Shown in pieces: positions 37,154 through 47,492 of a stretch of 50,093 nt of DNA; positions within the stretch are counted from its first letter, which is position 1; each line of letters begins with the position of its first letter. The stretch is taken from the NCBI RefSeq assembly GCF_024519465.1, contig NZ_JALJRW010000002.1, positions 281,878-331,970 of the forward strand, given 5' to 3'. A program made the position numbers and the translations under genes. The notes below the pieces were generated by a model. It worked only from the letters and a program-made list of their open reading frames with translations, was not told where the DNA came from and made no database searches. This DNA comes from Stenotrophomonas sp. Ste86 (GTDB lineage Bacteria > Pseudomonadota > Gammaproteobacteria > Xanthomonadales > Xanthomonadaceae).

Positions 37154-37785
37154 GTGCTGGCTCCGGATTTGCGCAGCACCGCATCGAGCGCACCACGCAG
37201 GCGCGCTTCGAGGGTGCCATCAAGACGCACGGCCTCGGCATGCACGCGCAGGTCGCCACGGCTGAGGCTGAGGTCGGCGGTCAGGCGTTGGGTCGGTGAC
37301 AGCTGCAGCAGCGGGGCGAGTGCGGCGATGTCGTCGGGGTGCAGGCGCACCTCGACCTCGCGGTTGGCACCGCCCACGGCGTCCACCGCTTCATTGACCA
37401 ACTGTGCCAGCAGCGCCGGATCGGCTTCGTAGGCGCGGCCGACCAGGGTGCCGGCGATGCGCACGGCCAGTTCGCCGAGCGCGGCCACCACTTCGTTTTC
37501 CAGCCGCACCAGCGGCCGGCTGAAGTTGTCCAGGATGCCTTCGATCTGCGCGATCAGGCGACGCACTTCGGCCTGGCCCTGGGCCAGGCCATCGGCGTGC
37601 CCCTGCTCGAAGCCATCCTTTTCCGCGTTGTCCTGGATTGCCTGGATTTCTTCCAGGGTGGGCAGCTGCAGCAACGGTTCGGGTTCGTGCTCCAGATCGG
37701 GCCCGGTGAGTTCGAACTGCTCGTCCTGCGGCGGTTCGGGCACCGCCAGCAGATCCGGGGCAAGCCAGCGCACGGCGTTGTTCAC
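37150..37785 (-). CDS. fliH: Flagellar export ATPase regulator FliH
   Basis: A 211-residue peripheral stalk protein that binds FliI. An acidic N-terminus leads into a helical region ([19 protein letters not shown]) with the small-xxx-small pattern of FliH, then a C-terminal FliI-binding domain. The start is GTG at 37785, overlapping the fliG stop as GTGA. Confidence 0.92.
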   Translation of the reverse strand: MNNAVRWLAPDLLAVPEPPQDEQFELTGPDLEHEPEPLLQLPTLEEIQAIQDNAEKDGFEQGHADGLAQGQAEVRRLIAQIEGILDNFSRPLVRLENEVVAALGELAVRIAGTLVGRAYEADPALLAQLVNEAVDAVGGANREVEVRLHPDDIAALAPLLQLSPTQRLTADLSLSRGDLRVHAEAVRLDGTLEARLRGALDAVLRKSGAST

Positions 37786-38792
37786 AGCATCGCCTCCGCG
37801 TTGCCACCGATGGTGACCGTGCCTTCATCGGCCATGCGCTTGACGATGGCCAGGATCTCGCGCTGCGCCACTTCCACATCCGACAGGCGCACCGGACCGC
37901 GTGCTTCCATGTCTTCGAGCAGGATTTCGGCGGCGCGCTGGGACATGTTGCGGGTGATCTTGTCGCGCACCTTGATGTCGGCGCCGCGCAGGGCCAGGCC
38001 CAGGCGTTCGCCGCTGACTTCGCGCAGCACCAGCTGCAGTTCGCGATCGTCCAGGTCGACCAGGTCGTCGAACACGAACATCAGGTCCTGGATGCGTCCG
38101 CTGAGCGGGGCGTCGATGCGCGCGATCTCGCCCAGGATGGCCTGGTCCTGGCCGCTGTCCATGAAGTTCAGGATGTTGGCCGCGCACTGCACGCCGCCGA
38201 TGTTGGACGACTTCAGGTTCTGGTTGCCGGCGAACTGGCGCTCCATGATTTCGTTCAGTTCATTCAACGCGTTCGGCGGGATGCCGTCCAGCGTGGCAAT
38301 GCGCAGCAGCACGTCCACGCGGGTGCGTTCGGGCAGCAGCTTGAGCGCATCGGCGGCCTGGTCGGTTTCCAGGTGGGCCATCACGATGGCGATGATCTGC
38401 GGATGCTCGTTGCGGACCAGGTCGGCCACCGCACGCGGGTCCATCCACTTCAACGCGTCCAGGCCGGTGGTGTTGCGGCCAAGCAGGATGCGGTCGATCA
38501 GGTTGCCGGCCTTCTCGCTGCCCAGGGCCTGGATCAGCATGTTGCGGATGTAGTCGTCCGAGCCCACGCCCAGCGAGGTCTTGGAGCCCAGTTCACTGTT
38601 GAACTGGTCCATCACGCCTTCGACCTGGACACGGGTGATGTCGGTCATGGTGGCCATGGCGATGCCGATCTTCTGCACCTCCTTGGGCTCCATGTGGCGC
38701 AGCACTTCAGCCGCGTCCAGTTCACCCAGCGAGAGCAGCAGGACGGCGGCGCGCTGGACGCCGGACAGGGGGGCGGTGCCGGCGTCAGTCAT
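37782..38792 (-). CDS. fliG: Flagellar motor switch protein FliG
   Basis: A 336-residue C-ring protein that meets the stators. The N-terminal domain has LSGVQRAAVLLLSLGE, the middle domain carries a EHPQIIAIVMAHL stretch like EHPQ motifs, and the C-terminal torque helix region has FVFDDLVDLDDRELQLVLREV (in parts). It overlaps fliF by eight bases. Confidence 0.97.
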   Translation of the reverse strand: MTDAGTAPLSGVQRAAVLLLSLGELDAAEVLRHMEPKEVQKIGIAMATMTDITRVQVEGVMDQFNSELGSKTSLGVGSDDYIRNMLIQALGSEKAGNLIDRILLGRNTTGLDALKWMDPRAVADLVRNEHPQIIAIVMAHLETDQAADALKLLPERTRVDVLLRIATLDGIPPNALNELNEIMERQFAGNQNLKSSNIGGVQCAANILNFMDSGQDQAILGEIARIDAPLSGRIQDLMFVFDDLVDLDDRELQLVLREVSGERLGLALRGADIKVRDKITRNMSQRAAEILLEDMEARGPVRLSDVEVAQREILAIVKRMADEGTVTIGGNAEAML

Positions 38793-40428
38793 TGGCCACC
38801 CAGCCCTTGACCACCTGGGCCACGCGCTTGGAATCGGTCTTTACAGCTTCACGCGCCATGCGCAGTCGTTCCTCGTAGGAGTCCACCGGCAGTGCCAGGG
38901 TTTCATGTCCGGCCGCGCTCAGGCGTTCGCTGCCCAGTGCGGGCAGGCCTTCGCCGTCATCGACCAGCTGCACGTCGGCGCGGTGCGGTTCCAGGCTGTC
39001 ATCGCCGGCCTTCTTGGGCTGGCCGGTGATCGAGCGCAGTGCCGGGCGCAGCACGCCGAACACCAGGGCAAGCACCACGATCGCACCGAGCAGCAGCCTC
39101 AGGCCGTCCTGCACCTGCGGCAGTTCCCACCACTTCGGCCCTTCGACCGGAGTCACTTCGCGCACGAACGGCGCGTTCATCACCGACACGGTATCGCCAC
39201 GCTCGGCATCGAAGCCGACCGCCTGTTTCACCAGTGCTTCCACGCGGGTGAGTTCGGCCGCCGACAGGGCCTGGTCGGCCATCTTGCCGTTGGCACCGGC
39301 ACGCGGCACGTTGTCCACCAGTACCGCCACCGACACGCGCTTGATGCGGCCGGCCGGCTGGCGGGTGTGCTGCAGGGTGCGGTCCAGCTCGTAGTTGCGG
39401 GTGGCGTTCTTCGAGGTTTCGGTCGGTGCCGCAGCCGTGGCCGGGGCGGCGGCCGGGCCGGGCGGGGTATTGCTGGCCGCACCGGGAACGCCCTGCGGAC
39501 CGGGGGTGCTGCTGCTGTTCTCGCTCATCTGCTCGCTGCGCAGCTTCTGCGGCTCGCCGTTGTACAGCTCACGGGCTTCTTCGATCACCGAGAAGTCCAT
39601 GTCCACGCTGACTTCCGGATTGACCCGGCCGGGACCGGTCATGGGTTCGAGCAGTTCGCGGATGCGCTGGTTGAAGGAGGTTTCCTGGCGGCGCACCTGT
39701 TCGAACTGCGCCGCGTTCAACGCCGCTTCGCTGTTCGGATCGGACACGCTGAGCATGCGCCCGCTCTGGTCCACCACGGTCACCCGCTCGGGGGTGAGGT
39801 CGGGGATGCTGGCGGCCACCATGTGCACGATCGCATCGATCTGGCCGCGTTCCAGCTGCTGGCCGCCGCGCAGTTCCAGCACCACCGAGGCGCTGGCGAC
39901 ATCACGCTGGCGGGTGAAGGCGCTGGGCTTGGGAATGGCCAGGTGCACGCGCGAATCACGCACCGGGCGCAGGGTGTTGATGGTGCGCGACAGCTCGGTT
40001 TCCAACGAATGCTGGTAGCGCGCGTTTTCCATGAACTGGCTGACGCCGAAGCCCGGATCGCGCTCCATCAGCTCAAAGCCGAGCCGGCCACTGTCGGTCA
40101 GGCCCGAACCGGCCAGCTTGAGGCGCGCATCGTGCAGGTTCTTCTCCGGCACGGTGATGCCACCGGTGGCCGGGTCCAGTTCGAACGGAATCTGCGCGGT
40201 GCGCAGCAGGTCGGTGGCCTCGGCGGTGGCCTTCTGGTCCAGGCCGGTGTAGAGCGGCACCATGCCCGGCTTCTGCGACCAGAAGAACACGAACAGGCCT
40301 GCCGCCACGGCCACGGCGATCATCGCCATCAGTCCGAGCCGACGGGTGATCTGCAGGCTTTGCAGCCGGTCGAACCACTGCCCAGCCTTTTCGGTGTTCA
40401 GGGATTCTTTGGAGAGCGACAGGGCCAT
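38785..40428 (-). CDS. fliF: Flagellar MS-ring protein FliF
   Basis: A 547-residue ring protein and base of the export apparatus. Membrane segments lie near 32-52 (LGLMAMIAVAVAAGLFVFFW) and 445-465 (LLLGAIVVLALVFGVL). The ring-building periplasmic domains lie between them (GLTDSGRLGFELME, ALETELSRTI-type sequence). The C-terminal FliG-binding tail is present. It follows fliE by 12 bases. Confidence 0.97.
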   Translation of the reverse strand: MALSLSKESLNTEKAGQWFDRLQSLQITRRLGLMAMIAVAVAAGLFVFFWSQKPGMVPLYTGLDQKATAEATDLLRTAQIPFELDPATGGITVPEKNLHDARLKLAGSGLTDSGRLGFELMERDPGFGVSQFMENARYQHSLETELSRTINTLRPVRDSRVHLAIPKPSAFTRQRDVASASVVLELRGGQQLERGQIDAIVHMVAASIPDLTPERVTVVDQSGRMLSVSDPNSEAALNAAQFEQVRRQETSFNQRIRELLEPMTGPGRVNPEVSVDMDFSVIEEARELYNGEPQKLRSEQMSENSSSTPGPQGVPGAASNTPPGPAAAPATAAAPTETSKNATRNYELDRTLQHTRQPAGRIKRVSVAVLVDNVPRAGANGKMADQALSAAELTRVEALVKQAVGFDAERGDTVSVMNAPFVREVTPVEGPKWWELPQVQDGLRLLLGAIVVLALVFGVLRPALRSITGQPKKAGDDSLEPHRADVQLVDDGEGLPALGSERLSAAGHETLALPVDSYEERLRMAREAVKTDSKRVAQVVKGWVAND

Positions 40429-40440
40429 GCGTTTCTATCC

Positions 40441-40803
40441 TTACAGCGGCATGTTCATCACGTCCTGGTAAGCCTGGACGAGACGGTTACGGACTTCCAC
40501 GGTGGCGCGGAAGGCGATCTGGGACTGCTGCGAGGCGACCATGACCTTGGCCAGGTCCGCACCGGGTTCACCCAGTTCGAAGGCCTTGGCGAGGGCGCCG
40601 GATTTCTGTTGTGCTTCGTTGACGCCGGCGATGGCGCCACGCAGGGTGTCGGTGAAGCTCGGGCCCTGGACGTCCTGCGGGGAGACCAGGCCCTGAATGG
40701 CATTGCTCTTCGGCGCCTCGGTCAGCGGGCTGACGGCGGACTGCCCCATCTGGGTCTGGAGGGTGCGGATCTGGGAAAGGACGGAGGTGACGGAGTGCGA
40801 CAT
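40441..40803 (-). CDS. fliE: Flagellar MS-ring/rod adaptor FliE
   Basis: A 120-residue export substrate joining the MS ring to the rod. The C-terminal motif VRNRLVQAYQDVMNMPL is diagnostic, and FTDTLRGAIAGVNEAQQKS lies near the middle. The ATG at 40803 is chosen because the RpoN promoter ends 44 bases upstream; the longer frame would start in the promoter. It heads fliEFGHIJK. Confidence 0.95.
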   Translation of the reverse strand: MSHSVTSVLSQIRTLQTQMGQSAVSPLTEAPKSNAIQGLVSPQDVQGPSFTDTLRGAIAGVNEAQQKSGALAKAFELGEPGADLAKVMVASQQSQIAFRATVEVRNRLVQAYQDVMNMPL

Positions 40804-40846
40804 CTGGAACGTTCCGAAGCTGGGATGGGGTTTCGAGTGAATACGT

Positions 40847-40862
40847 TGCAAGTGCCGTGCCG
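40847..40862 (-). promoter_or_regulatory. RpoN (sigma-54) promoter of fliEFGHIJK
   Basis: The minus strand reads CGGCAC, five bases, TTGCA, with exact GG-N10-GC spacing, 44 bases upstream of fliE. Confidence 0.85.
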
Positions 40863-41026
40863 AAACCGTTTACCGGTTCAGTTTTATTGGTGGCACAAGG
40901 GCTTGCGCCTTCACGCGGCGACGGCGAATGGGCGGCCGGTCGCGGCGCGCGACGGAATGTTGCTGCGGCGTTTTGACGCGGCGTGCGTGTCGGGGAGCCG
41001 GCGTCGGAAAACCGGCGGGGGGACGT

Positions 41027-41120
41027 GCAGCCAACCGTGGGGTGGCTCTACCGGGGGTGTGCCGGTGGTGCGGCTACCCGCGGGGCGGTATCGGGGTAGA
41101 GCCACCCCATGGGTGGCTGC
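41027..41120. repeat. Inverted pair of SMAG palindromes
   Basis: Copies lie at 41027-41051 (-) and 41096-41120 (+). The pair lies just past the end of the small secreted gene at 41126, in the gap before fliE. Confidence 0.8.
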
Positions 41121-41125
41121 TCTTC

Positions 41126-41548
41126 CTAGGGCGTCAGCGTCCAGCGGCCGCTGTTCTGGCGGCGGGCCGGGGCGATGGGACCGGCGTGCTGGGTGAAGAC
41201 GAACATGCCCTCGCTGTCGGTCAGGCAGGTCAGCAGCAGGGTGTAGGCGGCCGCACCGCCCGGGAACGCTTCGCGCATGCGGACTTCACCGAGGTGCGGG
41301 GCGTGGCGCTGGTAGCGATAGGTGCCCTGCACGCGGATCGGGGTGCCCAGAATTTCCAGCACGTACTGGTCGTCCGCGAAATTCACCTGCACCATCCGCC
41401 CGGCGTTGGGGTTGTCGGGGCGATAGAGCGGATCGCTGACATTGATGAACTGGCGCGCGTCGAGCGTGGTCGGCAAGGTGCAGGCCGGGGTGGCCAGGGA
41501 GGTGGTGGGCAGCAGGGCCAGCAGGAGCAACACGGGGAACTGGCGCAT
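41126..41548 (-). CDS. Small secreted protein of unknown function
   Basis: Encodes 140 residues with a Sec signal peptide (LLLLALLPTTSLA, cleavage near residue 20). The mature part has two cysteines (ACTLP, LLTCLT) and beta-rich stretches such as QYVLEILGTPIRVQGTYRYQ. A strong GGAGG ribosome site precedes the ATG. I do not recognise a family. It lies between fleQ's terminator and the fliE operon, so it may have its own promoter. A periplasmic or outer-membrane-associated role is possible but unproven. Confidence 0.75.
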   Translation of the reverse strand: MRQFPVLLLLALLPTTSLATPACTLPTTLDARQFINVSDPLYRPDNPNAGRMVQVNFADDQYVLEILGTPIRVQGTYRYQRHAPHLGEVRMREAFPGGAAAYTLLLTCLTDSEGMFVFTQHAGPIAPARRQNSGRWTLTP

Positions 41549-41655
41549 CGGATGACCTCCAAGGGGATGTGCCTTTGATGCTAGTCAGTGCATGGCGCGG
41601 GTCTGTAGGAAACGTTGCAATCTGTCTGCCGGCCGTTGCCGCGAACGCCACAACG

Positions 41656-41680
41656 ACAAAGCCCGGGACAGGCCCGGGCT
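41656..41680 (-). terminator. Intrinsic terminator after fleQ
   Basis: An 8-bp stem (41660-41667 with 41673-41680) is followed by TTTGTCGTT on the minus strand, 28 bases after the fleQ stop. Confidence 0.7.
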
Positions 41681-41707
41681 TCTGTGTCATTCCAGCGTGC
41701 GGTGGGC

Positions 41708-43200
<1,493 letters not shown>

Positions 43201-43204
<4 letters not shown>

Positions 43205-43578
43205 GATCCATTCCCCTTCAGGCCTTCCAGGATCGGCATGACTTCCTGGATGTAGGACAGCTTGCTGACGAAGTTGTCGGCGCCGGCACGCAGGGCATGC
43301 TCGCGGTGTTCGACATCGTCGAAGTGGCTGGCGATGACGATGTACGGCGCGTCGTCCTGCGACTTGATCAGGCGGGTGGCCTGCAGGCCGCCCATCTCCG
43401 GCATGGCCAGATCCATCAGCACCACCTGCGGGCGCAGCGATTCGGAACGCTCGATGGCTTCAAGCCCATTGGCGGCGCTGCCGATCACGTCCAGCCACTC
43501 GACCTTCCGGAAGTGGCGCATCGCCGCGTTGATGAAGCCTTCGTGGTCATCGACCAGCAGGACGGTGAGCTTGTTCAT
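43201..43578 (-). CDS. Lone receiver-domain response regulator between rpoN and fleQ
   Basis: A 125-residue receiver. The acidic pair is at residues 10-11, and Asp56 in [13 protein letters not shown] is the phosphoacceptor. The switch position reads VIASHFD (Ser) and the Lys lies in FVSKLSY. There is no output domain and no kinase next to it. The ATG at 43578 has the better ribosome spacing; 43587 is in frame. Its four-base overlap with fleQ suggests it tunes flagellar transcription, perhaps by binding a partner. Confidence 0.88.
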
Positions 43579-43592
43579 GTCTTCCATTTCCT

Positions 43593-45002
43593 TCAGCCCA
43601 CCCGGGCCAGTTGCGGGGTGCGGGCATTGATCCGACGGCGTTCGCGAGCCGGAGCGATGTCCAGTTGTTCGCGGTATTTTGCAACGGTGCGGCGCGCGAT
43701 GTTGACGCCCTGGCGGGACAGCAGGCCGGCGATGGCTTCGTCGGCCAGCGGGCGAGCGGACGGCTCGGCATCGATCAGGCGGCGCACCATGGCCTTGACC
43801 GCCTGCCCGGAGACGCTGGCACCTTCCAGACGCACGGCGAAGAAGTGCTTCAGTTCCAGGGTGCCGCGCGGGGTCTGCAGGTACTTGCCGGTGGTGATGC
43901 GCGAGACGGTGGACTCGTGCATGCCGATCGCATCGGCCACTTCCTTCAGGGTCAGCGGTGCCATCGCCTCTTCGCCGCGGGTCAGGAACCCGGCCTGGCG
44001 TTCGATGATCACCCGCGTGGTGCGCAGCAGGGTGTCATAGCGCATCGACAGGCCGCGGGTGAGCCAGCGCGCCTCCTGCAGCATGTCACGCAGCGGCTGG
44101 GCGGCATCGCCGGCCTCGGCCAGGGCGCTTTCGTAACCGGGGTTGATGCTGAGGCGACGGCTGGTGGCCGGGTTGAGCGCCACGCGCCACTGGTTGTCGG
44201 CATGCCAGGCGATCACATCGGGGATGACCACGCCGGTGTCGTCCGGGCGCAGGCTGTCGCCGGGGCGCGGCTGCAGCGACAGGATCAGCCGCACCGCTTC
44301 ATGGATGTCGGCAACTTCGGCATCCAGTTCGCGGGCCAGGGCAACGTAGTCGTGCGCAGCCAGGCTGGCCAGACCCTGATCCAGCACGCGCTGGGCCAGG
44401 TGGCGGGCCGGCACGCGGCCGGGAAGGGCGCGCAGCTGCACGCTCAGGCATTCATGCAGGTCGCACGCGGCCAGCCCGGCCGGCTCGCCGTGCAGGATCT
44501 GCTGGCGCACGGCTTCGACACCGGCGGCATCCACATCGCAGTGGGCGCTGGCCAGCAGTTGCAGCTGCGCCAGCGGCGCGTCCAGGTAGCCGGCGTCGTC
44601 GCAGTGCTCCAGCCAGAAGCTGGCCACGCCCAGTTCGCGCGCATCCAGCTCCAGCGACAGGCGCTGCAGGGCGCGCAGCTGGGGGTCACTGGATTCGTCG
44701 GCGGCAATGCGCTGCATGCGGTCGTCGTCGCCGTCCTGCCAGCTGGCGCCGGGCACGTCCCACATCGCGCTTTCCGGCAGCTCGTCGAAGGCGGCCATTT
44801 CCTGCACGGTGGTGGTTTCGGCGGTGTCATCGGCCGGGGCGTCGGGCGCCTCTTCCAGTTCCAGCAGCGGGTTGGTTTCCAGTGCGCGGCGGATCTCCAG
44901 CTCCAGCTGCATGCCGTCCAGCTGCAGCAGTCGGATGGACTGCAGCAGTTGCGGCGTGAGGTGGAGCTGCTGACCCAGCTGGGTCGACATCGTCGGCTTC
45001 AT
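43593..45002 (-). CDS. rpoN: RNA polymerase sigma-54 factor RpoN
   Basis: A 469-residue sigma-54. The glutamine/leucine-rich activator region opens the protein (LGQQLHLTPQLLQSIRLLQL), then a core-binding and helix-turn-helix region, and the RpoN box reads ARRTVAKYRE near the C-terminus. The start at 45002 (MKPTMSTQ) fits the family. Location in the flagellar cluster suggests it is a flagellum-dedicated copy (rpoN2 in Xanthomonas); whether a second rpoN exists cannot be seen here. Confidence 0.95.
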   Translation of the reverse strand: MKPTMSTQLGQQLHLTPQLLQSIRLLQLDGMQLELEIRRALETNPLLELEEAPDAPADDTAETTTVQEMAAFDELPESAMWDVPGASWQDGDDDRMQRIAADESSDPQLRALQRLSLELDARELGVASFWLEHCDDAGYLDAPLAQLQLLASAHCDVDAAGVEAVRQQILHGEPAGLAACDLHECLSVQLRALPGRVPARHLAQRVLDQGLASLAAHDYVALARELDAEVADIHEAVRLILSLQPRPGDSLRPDDTGVVIPDVIAWHADNQWRVALNPATSRRLSINPGYESALAEAGDAAQPLRDMLQEARWLTRGLSMRYDTLLRTTRVIIERQAGFLTRGEEAMAPLTLKEVADAIGMHESTVSRITTGKYLQTPRGTLELKHFFAVRLEGASVSGQAVKAMVRRLIDAEPSARPLADEAIAGLLSRQGVNIARRTVAKYREQLDIAPARERRRINARTPQLARVG

Positions 45003-45103
45003 GCGTTTTCCCCGTCGCACCGACTCCCCGGTGCGTTATGGAACGCATCTTGCTTGTGATATCCCGACACCGTAATCAGGGGGTTCCTGAGTGGTGTCGT
45101 TGG

Positions 45104-45126
45104 TTTCCTGACACCTTGTCAGGAAA
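45104..45126. promoter_or_regulatory. 10-bp perfect inverted repeat upstream of rpoN
   Basis: TTTCCTGACA (45104-45113) and its exact reverse complement (45117-45126) are separated by three bases. A partial copy, TTCCTGAG, begins near 45084. It looks like a dimeric operator in the 275-base rpoN upstream gap; no other gene is seen in that gap. Confidence 0.5.
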
Positions 45127-45277
45127 ACCACTACAACACCTCGGACTTTTGACGCTGCCTGCGGCGGAAACCCTTGTGTTTCAGTCGCCAAGGCGGCTGG
45201 GGCCTGTTCAAAATCCCGACGCTGCCAAGTCTGAAGCCTTCAGCGTGTCGGGGAACCGACGCCGACTGCCTGGCGCC

Positions 45278-45910
45278 TCACTCCAGTTCGTGCTGGTGGC
45301 GCGCGGCGAGCAGCAGCAGATCGTTGGCGCGGCGGCAGCCGAGCGACTCCATCATGCGCGCGCGGTGGGTCTCCACCGTCTTGACGCTGATGCCCAGGTC
45401 CGCGGCGATTTCCTTGTTGCTCTCGCCCCGGCCGATCTGGCGCAGGATCTCGCGCTGGCGCGGCGACAGCGCCGCCACGCCCACCGGTTTTTCCTTGCCC
45501 AGCATCGGCGCCAGCATCTTGGCCGAGATCTGCGGGCTCAGGAACACCTGGCCGGCATGCGCGGCGCGCAGGGCCAGCTCCAGCTCCTGCGGCGCGGCAT
45601 CCTTGACCACGAAGCCGACCGCGCCACGGTCCAGCGCATCGCGCACGTGCACCGCATCGTCATGCATGGTCATCATCACCACCCGGGTGCCGGGCGCGCG
45701 CAGCAGGATGTCGCTCAGGGCTTCCAGGCCGGTGCGGCCGGGCAGGGACAGATCCATCAGGATCACATCCGGACTGTGCTGGATGGCCAGCTGCAGCGCC
45801 TGTTCGGCATTGCTGGCTTCGGCGGCGACGTCCACGTCGGCAAAGCCCTGGAGCAGGCGGCTGAGGCCGGCGCGGACCAGGGTGTGATCGTCGACGATGA
45901 GAACGCGCAC
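45278..45910 (-). CDS. NarL/LuxR-type response regulator
   Basis: A 210-residue two-domain regulator. The receiver has DD at residues 7-8 and phosphoacceptor Asp53 (ILMDLSLPG). The C-terminal LuxR helix-turn-helix covers about 148-192 (LSPRQREILRQI, NKEIAADLGISVKTVETH). No sensor kinase is nearby. It lies upstream of rpoN and the 10-bp operator-like repeat, so it could act on rpoN, but this is not shown by the sequence. Target unknown. Confidence 0.9.
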   Translation of the reverse strand: MRVLIVDDHTLVRAGLSRLLQGFADVDVAAEASNAEQALQLAIQHSPDVILMDLSLPGRTGLEALSDILLRAPGTRVVMMTMHDDAVHVRDALDRGAVGFVVKDAAPQELELALRAAHAGQVFLSPQISAKMLAPMLGKEKPVGVAALSPRQREILRQIGRGESNKEIAADLGISVKTVETHRARMMESLGCRRANDLLLLAARHQHELE

Positions 45911-45989
45911 AGGCAGGCTTCGGCAGATGTTAAGGCGGGGTGACCACCTTAACGGAGTGGCGGCCTACCGCCAAGCCGATCCCGTCACG

Positions 45990-46014
45990 GTAGTGGCGGC
46001 CGTTGGCCGGCAAC
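45990..46014 (+). repeat. Degenerate SMAG-type palindrome
   Basis: GTAGTGGCGGCC followed by GTTGGCCGG. The stem has mismatches. It lies between the response regulator and the PilZ-like gene. Confidence 0.55.
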
Positions 46015-46029
46015 CCGTAAAAACGTCGC

Positions 46030-46629
46030 TCAGGGGTCCAGCGGACGGCGGTCGGCCAGCCGCGCCTGCGCGATCTGGCGGCGGTGCAGGCGGAACAGGT
46101 GCCGTTCCAGTGCCATCTCCAGCGCATCGCTCATCGGCTCGAAGCGCAACCACAGGAAGTGCGCGCCGGCGCCGGTGGCCGCTTCGGCCAGCACCGACAC
46201 CGGCAGGTCGATATGGTCGGGCAACCAATCGCAGGGCTGCAGCCGGATCACGCCCAGGCTGCCGGCCGCCGCGCCGGTACGCATCCCCTGTTCCAGGCGG
46301 ATGCCGCGCCGTGACCAGCGCAGCGGGCGCAGGTCCAGGTCCTGCGCGGTCTGTCGCACCAGCCGCCCGAGCAGGACCATGGTCAGGTCCAGCTTGGCCT
46401 CCAGGCGCTGCAGTTGCGCGGTGGCTTCGCCGCGCTCGTCGTGGCCGTCATCGCCGCGCGAATCTTCCACCAGGGCGACGCTGCGCAGCAGGGTCTCGGC
46501 GCTGCCCGGGCGCACCACCGCGCTGCCCAGGCGGAACTCGGCCGGCAAGGCGACCTCGCAGCTCAGCGTTTCATCGAACAGCTCGCTTTCGGCTGGATGA
46601 TGGATGGCGCTGGGACGCGGCTCGTTCAT
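46030..46629 (-). CDS. Atypical PilZ-domain protein in the flagellar cluster
   Basis: A 199-residue protein resembling the tetrameric PilZ proteins of xanthomonads. A long helix (QLQRLEAKLDLTMVLLGRLVRQ) separates the two halves. The canonical DxSxxG motif is not seen, so cyclic-di-GMP binding is doubtful. It may act as an adaptor. It overlaps the fliT-like gene by four bases, placing it in the fliS operon. Two PilZ-type proteins in this window (this and the ycgR-like gene) suggest layered second-messenger control. Confidence 0.72.
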   Translation of the reverse strand: MNEPRPSAIHHPAESELFDETLSCEVALPAEFRLGSAVVRPGSAETLLRSVALVEDSRGDDGHDERGEATAQLQRLEAKLDLTMVLLGRLVRQTAQDLDLRPLRWSRRGIRLEQGMRTGAAAGSLGVIRLQPCDWLPDHIDLPVSVLAEAATGAGAHFLWLRFEPMSDALEMALERHLFRLHRRQIAQARLADRRPLDP

Positions 46630-46931
46630 GACAGGGATTCCGCGGTGAGGTAGGCATGCGCGGCGCGGTTGGCCGCAGCGCCCTTGCGCACGTGGCCGGC
46701 CGCTTCGTCGCGCTGGCTCATGATCATCACCATGACGCGCTGCTGGCGGCTTTCCAGTGCGCGCAGGCCGGCGACGTCATCCAGTCCGCCGGGCTGCGCC
46801 AACAGCTGGGTCTGGTCGGCGTGCAGGGTGTCCAGGCAGGCGCCGGCACGCTCGTGGTCACCGGCCAGCAGGGCGGCTTCCAGCGTGTCCAGGGCGGTGT
46901 TGAGGTCGGCCAGGGTGGGCGCGGTGGCCAT
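46626..46931 (-). CDS. FliT-like flagellar chaperone (small helical protein)
   Basis: A 101-residue, mostly helical protein located directly after fliS (its ATG overlaps the fliS stop by one base). FliT caps FliD and controls flagellar genes in enterobacteria, and this position is where fliT sits in many genomes. Sequence similarity is weak; helices such as LADLNTALDTLEAALLAGDHE and LRALESRQQRVMVMIM fit a chaperone. I infer FliT-like from position and size. Confidence 0.68.
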   Translation of the reverse strand: MATAPTLADLNTALDTLEAALLAGDHERAGACLDTLHADQTQLLAQPGGLDDVAGLRALESRQQRVMVMIMSQRDEAAGHVRKGAAANRAAHAYLTAESLS

Positions 46932-47347
46932 TACACGGCGGCCTGCGCGGGCGCGCGCTGGTCGCGCGGGATCGCATTCCACGCCGCGTCGATCTCGCCC
47001 AGCAGCTCCAGCGACTCGCGCAGGGCCTCCGGGTCGTTGTGCAGGTTGGCTTCGGTCAGGCGCTGCATGACGTAATCGTACAGGGCCGACAGATTGCCGG
47101 CGATTTCGCCGCCGGCTTCATGGTCGAGCGAGCCGTTGAGGTGGCCGACGATCGCGCACACCTCGCCGATCGCCTTGCCTTTGCGCGCCTGATCGCCACG
47201 TTCCAGGCAGGCCTGGGCCAGCCGCACGCGTTCCAGCGCACCGGCCAGCAGCAACGCCACCAGCTTGTGCGGGTCGGCGTCGACGATCGAGCTCTGCACG
47301 CCGACTTTGCGGTACTGCTCGGTGAATTGACGGTTTGAACCGTACAT
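46931..47347 (-). CDS. fliS: Flagellin chaperone FliS
   Basis: A 138-residue cytoplasmic chaperone that binds flagellin and prevents early assembly. Family sequence includes EQYRKVGVQS, DPHKLVALLLAGALERV and LSALYDYVMQRLTEAN. The ATG at 47347 is preferred over the TTG at 47350; an AAGGAG site lies nine bases upstream. Confidence 0.94.
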   Translation of the reverse strand: MYGSNRQFTEQYRKVGVQSSIVDADPHKLVALLLAGALERVRLAQACLERGDQARKGKAIGEVCAIVGHLNGSLDHEAGGEIAGNLSALYDYVMQRLTEANLHNDPEALRESLELLGEIDAAWNAIPRDQRAPAQAAV

Positions 47348-47492
47348 CAATCATGTCTCCTTCGTGCGGGGCCGCGTGCCTTGCGGGGTCTGCGGCACCG
47401 GGGTGGAGCCTGCGTTGGCTGCTGCAATGGCTGCTGCGTTGGTACCAGTATCGGCCGCGTGTGCGATTTACTTGAGCAGGCGGCCGTGTCGA

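Noticed and set aside
40891..40906. Plus-strand RpoN-like site TGGCAC...TTGC
   Set aside because: The spacing is one base too long (GG-N11-GC) and no plus-strand gene follows.
172..41196. Long plus-strand open frames such as 172-1794, 1840-4338, 32283-35429 and 38581-41196
   Set aside because: They are exactly antisense to clear flagellar and chemotaxis genes and are rich in His/Gly/Ala as expected for high-GC shadows. None has a recognised domain.
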